Positions 50,001 to 58,004 of a stretch of DNA of 64,000 bases are shown in pieces (position 1 is the stretch's first letter; the number at the start of each line of letters is the position of its first letter). Both the position numbers and the translations under genes were made by a program. This DNA is from Acanthococcus lagerstroemiae (taxonomy: Eukaryota > Arthropoda > Insecta > Hemiptera > Eriococcidae), in the NCBI GenBank assembly GCA_031841125.1, contig CM063109.1, forward strand, positions 12,562,321 through 12,626,320. The letters run 5' to 3'. Below the pieces are notes generated by a model, which searched no databases, had not been told where the DNA came from, and saw only the letters and a program-made list of their open reading frames with translations.

Positions 50001-53000
50001 ATTTTATTGGTTTGTGGTCAGAATTAAATTTGAATTCTTGACTTACATTGAAATCCGTGATCTTGTTAAATTTTACTGGGGCCAACATGTAGTCATTTTG
50101 GTTTTGGTTTCACAATTTGGAGATATCGAAGTCCACATTTTCCCCTTTCTTTTCTTGAAAAAACTATTAATGATTTTAAAATTATTTTCTAGGCAAAAAT
50201 CTATCAGCTGTTGCCCTCTTCTATTTCTCACTCCATAATTATAAGGTCCCATTATTTGGATCACATTACCTTCCCTGCTTCCTATTTGGCTTTTGAAATC
50301 TCCTATTATAATTAGCTGGCGCTTTAGAATACTGCTCTGTTTCTTTATTATCTCATTCATTTGATCATAGAAAACTTCAATTTCTTCGTCATTTGCTGAC
50401 GTTGTTGGAGCATAGACTTGTAATATCGTTAATGCATTTTTATTTTCCAGTCTTATTTTGATCAACGACAACCTATCGTTTATGCCTTCAAACTCTAGTA
50501 TTCTGTCTTTCCAATCATGTCCTACTAAGAAACCCACTCCTCTCTGTCCTCCCTTCCTTCCTATATGGCATAGAACATTAACTGAATTTAAATTTATATT
50601 TTCTCCTTCCCTTCTCATTTCTGAGAGTCCCAGGACAGGAGTGGATAGGGATTTTGTAGTGGCCTGGGAAAGAAACGTGAAAACGGCTCACATGCATACA
50701 TTTTTGTGTTAATTATTACTGAATGCCACTGGCTGACCGGCCCTTTTTACCCTTTTGGACGACGGCCCAATGGGCCTTGGCCCACTGGCCCACCATTCCT
50801 GTCCGCCCCTGTCCCAGGATGTCTATTTTTGACTCTCTGAAGGCTTCCTCGAGTTCGTTTAGATTATCTCTATTTTTCAGGGTTCTTACATTTAAACTGG
50901 CGATCGTAATTTTTTTACTATTTAATTTAGTTTTCTTTGGCTGAGGGGTTAGTCTAACTTGTCCTAGCTGACTAGGCTTACCTGGACAAGGTATTTTAAC
51001 ATTATAGAACTCCAAAATATGGGACACTGAACCGTGAATTTTGCATTATTACAACAGGAGGAGACAATTTGTTACTGAATGAATTCGTCACCTGGCTGAT
51101 CAATGAAGGAGCCAATAAATTTATCATTGCTGGTGATAATCCACAAGCCCTCAATAAAATTGACTGGATGAGGAAAAATAAATTGACAGTCACAATTACC
51201 TCACACCGGAAAGTGGATACTGCTCAAACAGCATTAAAACTGATTCACGAAGCCAACAATATGGCCTCATTGGCAGCTATTTTCTTCATTGCAGTTGTAA
51301 GTACTTACATACATACAGTATTATAAAGAATTTCCAGTCGTCTCAACGTATTCAAACAACTGTGTCACCGAAGACCTAATTTAGCTTGAATGTAAGGGAA
51401 GATGGGATGTTATGGATGGGTGGTGGTTATGTTCACGAATTACTACCCAAGTTATTGTGGTTTTTGAGAGTAAAAAAGAGATGAAATCTCGTTGTAACCC
51501 TTCGTTACCATACAAACCTTGGTGTTATCAGCAATAATGGAAAAAAATATATATATTATTTGATTTTGTGGAATAAGGGCCGAAATTTTCGAGTACGAAA
51601 ATTGCTTGTATTATCGTGAATACAGGAGAAAAATCGTTTCTGAAAATTCCTGCAGATTGGTCACGTTTTAATCTATAATTGACAGATTAAATATTCGTGC
51701 TTAAGCCAACTGTTATTACATGAATACAATCGAAAGATGAGGACAGGACCTGGGAGGTTCTGGACAAAGGTAGCAGTAAAGGTTCCAGATACTGTAATTC
51801 GGAAGGAAGGAACCATCTTTTTTCTGTCTTTTAGATCATACCACGCCTTGGGTTTACCCAGAGGATCATTCGTAAACTGAAAAAACCGCAGCCATAAGTA
51901 CGGCAATTGCGACGAATTTCTGTTGTTTAATGTGGGCGCCAATAATTTGTGAGGCATATCAGTTTTGATAATACATGCATGAATATATGTATAATTTTTA
52001 TTTACAAATACAAATTCTGTTATTTTTTACGTTGAAAACCCCGAGAAATAAAGCTGTCCAGAACATCCCACTCCTCTGTCCAAAACATCCCACCATAGGC
52101 GGAGGTTATGGATTGGAGTTCTGAAAAACCGCCGTATCTCACTTTCTAAATCTGGTCCTACATGAAAATATTAAGTAATTTCTACTCTATTAGTTTGTAT
52201 TGTTTTTACTTCGTCGCATAACCAAAGTAACCTGTAAACGAAAACACTGTGCCTAATGACCATAACATCCCTTCTTTCCTAACTCCTGGAATAATTATTA
52301 GAAAATGCTCCATTTCTCAAAAAATTTCGTTTTAAATTTCCTAAAAGAAAAACAAAGGTTCTATTTTTCTTCCTCTGTTCTCTCCTTTTCTGTTGTCCCC
52401 AGTTCTCACTTTGTTCTTTTAAGTGCTCCTTTTAGCTACATACCCTTGGTCCATGACCACCATTGGCCCTATACATAAATCCAACACTATAGATAACATA
52501 GCAAGCTAGAAAAGAGTTGTATGTGAATACAGTATAAGCCTATTAATACATCGATGAATAATTTTAAATAATAATCCCATTATTTTCCTATTATTTTAAG
52601 GAAGCTCCTTCTCTTAAGATGCGTAATTTAGACACCGCACTCAGCTCTGAAGATATGAATACGCCATTTGTTAGTATATTTTCCGGAGGCCTTGAACAAT
52701 GTGAATTCAGACGTTCCAGAGGATCACCAGCCATACTTATTCACGGAGATGAACCCGAATGTTTATCACCAGTGTTATCCAACATCGGCAAACTCTTGGC
52801 GAGAACAGAAAATCATAATGCTCCGACACTTTACAAATTAGTCTCTAAAATACGTTCCAATGGTAACCAGCTCTTTTTTCAATTTGTGCACTACATATAT
52901 GCATAAGTGCAAATAGCCGACCTAGGGTGGGGACAATACAGGAACGATTTTCGCATGTACGATTCTTTAATCTGAAGGCAGGGAGCTTTCAATGGATTTA

Positions 53001-54394
53001 AAAGGGAGCAGTGAACCCCTAATGCCCTTTTCTATTCGCGCTTATGCATAAATCCGAAAGCATGTCCTTCGTTAATTACAATGTATTGTTTCAGAAAACA
53101 AGTCCCATTATCTGGAATTTAGCAACTATTTGTTCGAAAAGCTAACTAGTCAAGACGTTGTTAACAAATGCACCGCCGGCACATTAAGATTTAAAGAAAT
53201 TACATCCTTGTCACTGAGATACAGAGACACACGAGGCGTTCAACCGATTTTCCTTATTCCAGCGTTGGACGAATCTTCACTCGAACCTTTGATACAAAAA
53301 CTTATATACCCAGTATTTAGCGCAAAACTGTCCGAATCAGATTACAGCCTCCGCGATACAGCACACGAATTATTCAATGTTAGTATCAAATATTAATATA
53401 AGATTACGTACATCAGAAATCACAACATATTTCTAAATCATTTGCAACACATTTGCCTTCGTCTAGGCATTACAAGTCATCCAACCTCGAGGTCCTGTCA
53501 CATTAATAGGAGAGACATGGAATGCGTGCCTGACAATCGAACTATCTCAATTAGTTAGGAGTTCCGGACGAAAATGTAAAGTATTCCTACTCGAGGGCAA
53601 TCCTTTCCAGTGGAAAGAATGGGTCAACAGTCTTGGAGATCTCACATCATCCGATTTCGATGACAATCTGATAGATAGTATCGTCAAAACTGTATGCGAG
53701 GTAAATGAAAAATTCTTTGGCAGAATTACTACGATCATTTTCCAAAGTTTACAAATTCAAAACTTAAAACACATGTTATTATATTAACGCAGACGCCGAT
53801 AACCCTCTCAAAATCTGCGGCTACTTCTTCATTCCAAGATACTGCGATTGAATACGCGCGTAAGCTGAATTTAAAAGACTCGGTGACGAACGGTTTCATA
53901 AAATCCCTAAATGTAATTCGCCAGCATTTGGTTATGGCTTCACAATGGCAAGCGGACGACAGAGTTCTTGAAAATACGACTCTATTCCAGAACTATCGCA
54001 CTGCAAACTCACAACTCAAGGTAGGTACTCGGGAGATTACAAATGTCCGGAGGTACTTTTTACAAACAAGGCAGACAGTTCTCGAACTAGATACTTCGAT
54101 CTCTCATGTCAGTGATGCGGAAGTCACATTACTGTCTCTTTATATAGCCAAGCCTGAATTTAAAATACATTTCCATGCCACCTTCAGGGCAAATCATCTT
54201 CTTCATTATATCAGTACTTCCTGGATTTCAAGCACATCAGATTCATTGGTTTTTCTTTTTTCTCTCTTGCACAGCTATCCATCTCCAGCGAAATCATTAT
54301 ACTAAATGAAGAAAATTATGACAGCTGTATCCGAAACGCGACAGTTAGCAGAGCAATCAATGAAAATGCCTCATTTAGTTGGTGGGACTCGTGA
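32181..54394 (+). CDS. Gene B: fatty acid synthase-like protein, complete, 2153 aa
   Basis: Thirty-five exons join to 6462 nt without a stop: 32181-32334, 32465-32620, 32955-33122, 33205-33405, 33502-33755, 34200-34430, 34980-35080, 36163-36259, 36341-36472, 37025-37255, 37329-37518, 37808-38037, 38118-38419, 38556-38706, 39189-39305, 39576-39684, 40064-40330, 43138-43302, 43377-43540, 44148-44303, 44626-44862, 44954-45129, 45213-45401, 45742-45802, 45907-46083, 46413-46595, 46712-46913, 47137-47317, 47882-47994, 51058-51296, 52601-52862, 53095-53378, 53467-53700, 53793-54020, 54275-54394. It is a tandem paralogue of gene A. Approximate residues: KS 1-421, linker to 498, MAT to 815, DH 850-1090, pseudo-KR to 1413, ER to 1698, KR to 1880, TE to 2153. 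Animal FAS is about 2400-2500 residues; the shortfall is lost catalytic segments and the carrier domain. The ATG at 32181 is chosen because the normal FAS start (VVVAGMSGRFPE) follows nine residues later. Intact frames argue against a pseudogene, but most catalytic residues are gone. Confidence 0.9.
32335..32340 (+). other. GC-AG splice donor in gene B intron 1
   Basis: The frame requires exon 1 to end in phase 1. The only nearby donor giving this is GCAAGT, identical to the GC donor in gene A. The GT four bases further on would introduce an immediate stop after splicing to the acceptor at 32464. Confidence 0.72.
32621..32954. other. Gene B intron 2
   Basis: 334 bp. Contains CCAAAACGGCCTCACT near 32738, a word shared with the inverted-repeat element at 26164-26713. 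Nothing else recognised. Confidence 0.5.
33790..34133. repeat. Dispersed repeat, copy 2, in gene B intron 5
   Basis: Same orientation and block order as 31355-31745, with substitutions and small indels. It fills most of the 444 bp intron. Confidence 0.75.
34431..34979. other. Gene B intron 6, no feature seen
   Basis: 549 bp AT-rich intron. Its gene A counterpart would be the intron reaching the left edge of usable sequence (ending at 2765). Confidence 0.55.
35081..36162. other. Gene B intron 7
   Basis: 1.1 kb. Contains a C-tract near 35207, a poly-A run at about 35355-35379 and repeated GGCCCCAGCAAAAT words at about 35536 and 35662. No element or ORF of note. Confidence 0.55.
36163..36472 (+). 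CDS. Gene B exons 8-9: KS-MAT linker
   Basis: Exons 36163-36259 and 36341-36472 encode PRLLLICGRTENGL and LYRGYTILP, matching gene A exons 2-3 in phase and nearly in length (97 versus 94 and 132 versus 132 nt). In FAS this linker packs between the ketosynthase and the acyl transferase. Confidence 0.85.
36513..36895 (+). mobile_element. Inverted-repeat element family M, copy 1 (383 bp)
   Basis: Starts GTGACCTGGAATCATGAAAT and ends with its reverse complement, continuing on both sides through GTGCCTCT/AGAGGCAC. Flanks are TATAT/ATATA. Interior contains a short hairpin, ACAGATGTAC facing GTACATCTGT at about 36780-36806. No transposase. Fills most of gene B intron 9. Confidence 0.88.
37025..38419 (+). 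CDS. Gene B exons 10-13: malonyl/acetyl transferase domain
   Basis: Exons 37025-37255, 37329-37518, 37808-38037 and 38118-38419; the first three match gene A in length exactly (231, 190, 230). GMGSQW opens the domain. The nucleophile Ser596 is in GHSAGE (37389-37391), Arg621 in YERGR, and His698 in IAYHS (37984-37986). VEVSPHGLLQAI closes it. All residues needed for acyl transfer are present. In the Ser exon about 39 of 64 residues are identical to gene A by eye. Confidence 0.9.
37519..37807. other. Gene B intron 11, no feature seen
   Basis: 289 bp, nothing recognised; the gene A counterpart is 3.2 kb because of repeat and LINE insertions. Confidence 0.5.
38556..43302 (+). CDS. Gene B exons 14-18: dehydratase domain
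   Basis: Exons 38556-38706, 39189-39305, 39576-39684, 40064-40330 and 43138-43302. The active-site His891 is in HKINEEIVIP (39261-39263); the usual Gly of HxxxG is Glu here. The second-half acid is Asp1047 in FVDSLMK (43185-43187), with Lys replacing the Gln/His partner, as in gene A. FEDVKVHE is a clear FAS landmark. A 2.8 kb intron before the last exon contains an inverted-repeat element and a long palindrome. Confidence 0.83.
38707..39188. other. Gene B intron 14, no element recognised
   Basis: 482 bp; an open frame at 38831-39154 has a C-tract and low-complexity words but no family resemblance. Confidence 0.5.
39685..40063. other. Gene B intron 16, no feature seen
   Basis: 379 bp AT-rich intron. 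Confidence 0.5.
40631..40776. repeat. Long imperfect palindrome in gene B intron 17
   Basis: Two arms of about 70 bp are reverse complements at roughly 85 percent, separated by only a few bases near 40703. Shared blocks include GGAGGTATAA, CCATTTTGA and ACAAACGCGT with its complement. No protein coding. It may be the core of another inverted-repeat element. Confidence 0.85.
41346..42043 (+). mobile_element. Inverted-repeat element family M, copy 2 (698 bp)
   Basis: Same termini and orientation as copy 1. Internally a block with TTAGTTTTTCCACAAATTGC is duplicated (about 41467 and 41555) and about 250 bp of extra sequence is present. Lies in gene B intron 17. Confidence 0.87.
42044..43137. other. 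Remainder of gene B intron 17
   Basis: AT-rich, no element or ORF supported. Confidence 0.5.
43377..45802 (+). CDS. Gene B exons 19-24: pseudo-methyltransferase/pseudo-KR region
   Basis: Exons 43377-43540, 44148-44303, 44626-44862, 44954-45129, 45213-45401 and 45742-45802. Lengths 164, 156 and 237 equal those of gene A exons 13-15. CRGLEMHGCEM and KNNQWGSYRRI match FAS landmarks. Most of the pseudo-methyltransferase of animal FAS is missing, as in gene A. Confidence 0.77.
43553..43800 (-). mobile_element. LINE 3' end with trinucleotide tail in gene B intron 19
   Basis: On the minus strand, frames read RKKWRQHVKGMPDDRSPRKTW, the usual C-terminal region of endonuclease-RT LINEs, followed by a GAT-repeat tail that appears here as (ATC)n at 43556-43577. 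5'-truncated. Confidence 0.65.
44304..44625. other. Gene B intron 20, no feature seen
   Basis: 322 bp, nothing recognised. Confidence 0.5.
45402..45741. other. Gene B intron 23, no feature seen
   Basis: 340 bp with G-tracts near 45560; nothing recognised. Confidence 0.5.
45907..47994 (+). CDS. Gene B exons 25-29: degenerate enoyl reductase domain
   Basis: Exons 45907-46083, 46413-46595, 46712-46913, 47137-47317 and 47882-47994, equal in length to gene A exons 19-23 (177, 183, 202, 181, 113). GIEYSGIHKSGRRITGLA and WTLEEAITVP match FAS ER. The NADPH loop SGSGGVG reads LEDDSLL (residues 1493-1499), and the NFRD-containing N-terminal part is deleted between exons 24 and 25. Not expected to bind NADPH. 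Confidence 0.82.
46084..46412. other. Gene B intron 25, no feature seen
   Basis: 329 bp, very AT-rich in its second half. Confidence 0.5.
47341..47697 (-). mobile_element. Inverted-repeat element family M, copy 3 (357 bp)
   Basis: Same termini; the interior is inverted relative to copies 1 and 2 (the CAAGAAAGTGAAAAATGAT end is on the right). Lies in gene B intron 28. Confidence 0.87.
48994..49101 (+). mobile_element. SINE-like insertion with 14-bp target duplication
   Basis: A GC-rich 108 bp segment is flanked by perfect copies of TGTTGGTTTAGGAT (48980-48993 and 49102-49115). A second copy of its sequence, starting GGTGTGGTGGGACGTATGGC, lies at about 62895. No internal tRNA-like promoter could be confirmed, so SINE is a working label. 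Confidence 0.7.
50636..50810. mobile_element. 175-bp insertion in the LINE endonuclease ORF
   Basis: Flanked by GTCCCAGGA copies at 50627-50635 and 50811-50819. Removing it would bring the two halves of the LINE frame (SKIDILG and LSEMRREGEN) together. Contains a GGCCCA-rich block. Family not recognised. Confidence 0.65.
51058..52862 (+). CDS. Gene B exons 30-31: ketoreductase remnant
   Basis: The Rossmann start HSYLIIGGGDN crosses the junction of exons 29 and 30. Exon 30 (51058-51296) continues WLINEGANKFIIAGDN and ends AIFFIAV. Exon 31 (52601-52862) carries FVSIFSGG directly joined to LEQCEFRR (near 52685-52690). The FAS segment with catalytic Ser, Tyr and Asn and the one with Lys are both missing. 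SPAILIHGDE matches the KR end. Exon 31 then passes straight to the TE linker in exon 32. Confidence 0.82.
51297..52600. other. Gene B intron 30
   Basis: 1.3 kb. A minus-strand open frame (51673-51957) includes KPKAWYDLKDRKKMVPSF, coding-like but unrecognised. The phrase AGAACATCCCAC/AAAACATCCCACC recurs at about 52060-52092. No transposon identified. Confidence 0.45.
53095..54394 (+). CDS. Gene B exons 32-35: degenerate thioesterase domain
   Basis: Exons 53095-53378, 53467-53700, 53793-54020 and 54275-54394; the first two match gene A in length (284, 234). RGVQPIFLIPA and RGPVTLIG match FAS TE. The catalytic triad is changed: Ser to Thr1977 in GETWN (53515-53517), Asp to Glu2003 in LLEGNP, and His replaced in NEENYD. 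The protein ends FSWWDS, sharing FSWW plus an acidic residue with gene A. Ester hydrolysis in the normal way is unlikely. Confidence 0.84.
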
Positions 54395-55030
54395 AGATTC
54401 GACGCTATTACGAAAATGAATTATAAAACAAAGAATGCTGTATAGTGAAAAAATTAAAGATATTCTGTAAACCTTTCAATATTAAAAATTACTTCGCAAA
54501 ATAATGAATTTACTGGACAGTTATACTGAACGGCACCCTGCACTACTACAGAAAAAGGATATCCTGTTTCCTGTTGCCACCATCATGAGATAAATCCTTG
54601 ATATGTATGCTGGAGGGATATTGCGATTAACGCTCCCTGTGTTCTATTTTACCCCTTACCTTCCCCGAGGACGGGAAGTCATACATGAGAAAAATACAGA
54701 AGAATATAAAAATGTATTCCAGAAAAATTCAAGCAATAAGGCGATGTTGATCAATGTAGATCTGTTTTCTTAAGTGAAGCGCCTGACCGAAAGAACTGAC
54801 TGTCTCAATTTACCAGTAGACAAAATATGAGAAAATATACACAAAACCTATGGACAATATTATACTAGGGCCACCATTAGCTTCTCGGCTGAACTGAGCC
54901 CTGAATCAGAAAAAGAGTCTTGCTTTCGAGCCAACTTAAAATATTGCTAATGATGGCCCAATATACGTCACGGAAGGTTAAAAAGCACCTGTAGAAGCGT
55001 CCTTCATTCCTTTAGTAAATTATACAGAGT
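54395..55030. other. Gene B 3' flank, no further gene seen
   Basis: Probable 3' UTR followed by AT-rich spacer. Confidence 0.5.
54481..54486 (+). promoter_or_regulatory. Possible polyadenylation signal of gene B
   Basis: ATTAAA, 87 bases after the stop; another ATTAAA is at 54453. Variant hexamer only, so weak. Confidence 0.35.
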
Positions 55031-55680
55031 ATGATCCGCAGTGTTAGCTGGAGTGAAACGATCAGGCGAAACTTGTTGAAACGCAGTAATAACAATTTGT
55101 TTTACTATTTCGGCACAACAAAAGGCTACAGAGGTATAGGGTTCTACGTTAAGGAATGGCTCGCTAATCACCTTACAGAAGTAAAAGGTATCTCGGAAAG
55201 GATCGCTTATATGGAAATAAAAATAGATAACCAGTACGTCCCTAACAATCATGCAAGTATACGCACCAACACTGAATGCAAGTGAAGACGAAATAGACGA
55301 ATTTTACAGTCTGCTGGAGAAAACATTGAAGAAAGAGAAAGGATACTACACGGTCGTCATGGAGGACTGGAACGTAAAAATAGGAGCTCAAAATTGCTAT
55401 AATGATAACATAGGGAAATTCGTGTTGGGGGGGACAAATGAAAATGGAGAGAAACTACATTCATTTATGATAGAGAATAATTAAAGTTAGGAGCGTCATA
55501 CTTTAAAAAAAAAAAAAAAAAAAAAAAAAGATAAAAGAAAATGGACATGGAAATCTCCAGATGGAAAAACTACTAACGAAACCAACCACCTCTTGATCAA
55601 TGATGTGAGGATACTGATGAATAATGAAGTACTAAATGCGTTTCTGTTCCCCTCTGACAGCCGTAGAAAAAAAGAGCTAC
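55031..55680 (+). pseudogene. LINE AP-endonuclease domain fragment
   Basis: Frames read GTTKGYRGIGFYVKEWLANH, IMQVYAPTLNASEDEIDEFY, VVMEDWNVKIG (normally GDFNAKIG) and NENGEKLHSFMIENN, followed after a poly-A run at about 55506-55528 by KRKWTWKSPDGKTTNE. Same family as the antisense LINE in gene B intron 29. Frameshifted and truncated. Confidence 0.82.
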
Positions 55681-56760
55681 TCTAAGAATACCATGTCGCT
55701 CACAGCTCAAAAAAAACATTGCTTGCGTAATATACTCTACAATGTTTATCTTATTAAACTGAAGTTCTGAAAAATCAAAAAATTCAGACAGAAATATTTT
55801 ACGGGCCCTTCACTATCTCCAGATGTCTTACTCGTATGTTGATCAGTTTTATCTAACGTCTGATATTTGGAAACAGAAAAAGTCTGCTGCGGTGAAATCC
55901 GAGTTAGGTCAAGAACTGAGTGAGTCATTTCGAAAAGGAATCATCTACAGCTGATCACCTTCGTATAAGGGAATAACTCGGTGAGCTGATCCTTTTTCGA
56001 AATGACTGCTTGAAATGAAAAGTCAGAAAGTAGTAAATGAATAGGGTAGTTGATCTGTTCTCACGTGGAATCGATAGAACGACACATGGAAACATGGAAT
56101 AATAAAAAAAAGAATTTCAAAAAAAAAAAAAAGGTAGATGAACCCTTCTCGAAATAACTCATTCAGTATGATGAAAAAAAAAGAAAAAAAAATGAATGCA
56201 GATATGTTAATAGAACTTTTCAGACATATTCTTGTTTTACGCTTTTCTTGCATACAATACAGTTAAAATGAACCGCACCTTTACACCGTCGTGTGCATCA
56301 TTATGATAATAAGTTAAATACATTGACCTACTGATACGGATCGCTTTCATTAACAAGTGCAGGGTCAAAGTAATACATAATACAACAACGTAGTGCAGTA
56401 CCGCATTTGCTTGTTTTAGATCGCACGATCCAATAAATTCTCTTTAATTCAGTACTAATCCACCATTTTTCACACGAGTAAATGAGATATTCTGAGCACA
56501 TGCAGACACAGAACCGTAAGATAAACAGAAGCGCAAATAGGGCCCAGAACTGGGGGGGGGGCTTCAGCCCTCTTTTTATGAAGCAACACAACCTCCCCGC
56601 ATCATTTCCTTTGGTAATTTTTCAGTGTTTGGGGGGAGCTATTTAGAAGTTTGGGGAGCTAAGCCCCCCAAGCCAGCACCTATTTGCGCCTATGAAGATA
56701 AAGTAGCTAAATACTGACCACTCGCTTTGGAAAGCGACCAAGCATTTTCGTCGAGTCCCA
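55681..56760. other. Intergenic, nothing recognised
   Basis: AT-rich with A-tracts (56105-56200) and a G-tract at about 56550. Confidence 0.5.
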
Positions 56761-56769
56761 ATTTTACCT

Positions 56770-58004
56770 CTACTACCCCTCTTGGTTGATGGTTCCTGGG
56801 TACGAGATAATGGCGAAAAAGTTAAGCACTATGACTCTCATCTCCAGCGTGCCTTCTCCCCGCACGACATTCCAAATCCACTACTCCGTACAATGCAACC
56901 ACAGCCAGAGAAAAAATTCAGTTTTTCTCCTCGTTCAGTGGCCTTTGTAATAGATCGTCTAAAAGTAAAAAATGCGCCGGGAGCAGACAGAATAACTGGT
57001 CGCATGCTCCGTGAATTACCCCGTTCTGGAATACTGCGGCTGACAAGAATTTTCAACGCTATCTTGCGACTGCAATATTTTCCAACTCAGTAGAAAAGAG
57101 TAAAAATTGTAATGCTACCCAAAAAGGGCAAAAATCCGAATGCTCTGTCTTCATATAGACCTATTTCACTCCTTTCTGTTCTTAACAATGTCTTTGAAAA
57201 ACTATTGCACCGTAAACTGTTGGAAATCTTACCGACCCATGCGCTACCGGACTATCAATTTGGATTTCGTCAGTCATTCCACGAGAAATCAACTCCGACA
57301 AATAGCTTCAACTATCATCCTAAGCCTCGGGAATAAGCAATATTGCTCGGGCGCATTCCTGGACGTCGCGCAGGGGTTCGACAGGGTATGGCACACAGGG
57401 CTGGAAGTTAAACTAGCACGCCTATTGCCATCTAATGTGTGTACTCTTTTACGAAGCTACTATTAGGATCGTTCTTTTTTCATTTTATATGGCAGCCATC
57501 ATTCATCGCCTCGACCATCACAGCAAGGGTGCCGCAAGACAGTGTACTAGGCCCCCTACTTTACGCCATCTATATGGCCGATATTCCAGAACCCTCCACT
57601 GCTATCACGGCTACCTTTGCAGATGACACGGCCTTCCTGTCAGTTTCTAATGATTATCCCTACAGTAGTAACCGGGCTTCAACGCTTATACTTTCTTTGA
57701 TTGGAGCCAACAACAGATGAAGATTCTGGTTAGGAGTGAAAAGTCAGCTAACATTACCTTCACCTTGCAGCTGCATACATACATTCCAGTCTACTTTAAT
57801 TGTACGGTAATCCCCTATCACTCGTCTGTGAAACATCTTGGACGCCATCTCGACGAAAGACTCACAGAAGAAAGAAATTGTGAATTGGCACACCCTAAAT
57901 ACAGAATTTACCAACTTCACTCACACTCCAACATGGACATGGACACTAAACTCCCACCCCACCAGGTGGAGATTTATAGAAACCTAAAACAAAAATCAAA
58001 CTAG
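56770..58004 (+). pseudogene. Jockey-like reverse transcriptase, degenerate
   Basis: Broken frames follow RT order: LKVKNAPGADRITGRMLREL, IVMLPKKGKNPNALSSYRPISLLS, LPDYQFGFRQ, GAFLDVAQGFDRVWH, LGPLLYAIYMADIP, FADDTAFLS (the catalytic F/YADD box intact) and VKHLGRHLDERLT. The many frame breaks and stops make it non-functional. The PKKGK and PISLL motifs are typical of the Jockey clade. Confidence 0.87.

Larger units (their letters stand above)
48500..51030 (-). pseudogene. Endonuclease-RT LINE, internally deleted, antisense in gene B intron 29
   Basis: Read on the minus strand from 51030: KKITIASLNVRTLKNR (start of the AP-endonuclease domain); a 181-codon open frame (50618 down to 50073) with GGQRGVGFLVG, LQVYAPTTSANDEE, IIGDFKSQIG and NRRGQQLIDFC; then the RT start near 49250 (SWKKFIILIFKKG); then after a gap the C-terminal block WTYKINSWYLKSGRKHGRQKTRWKDD near 48650. 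The RT core is missing. Two insertions interrupt it. Confidence 0.85.
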
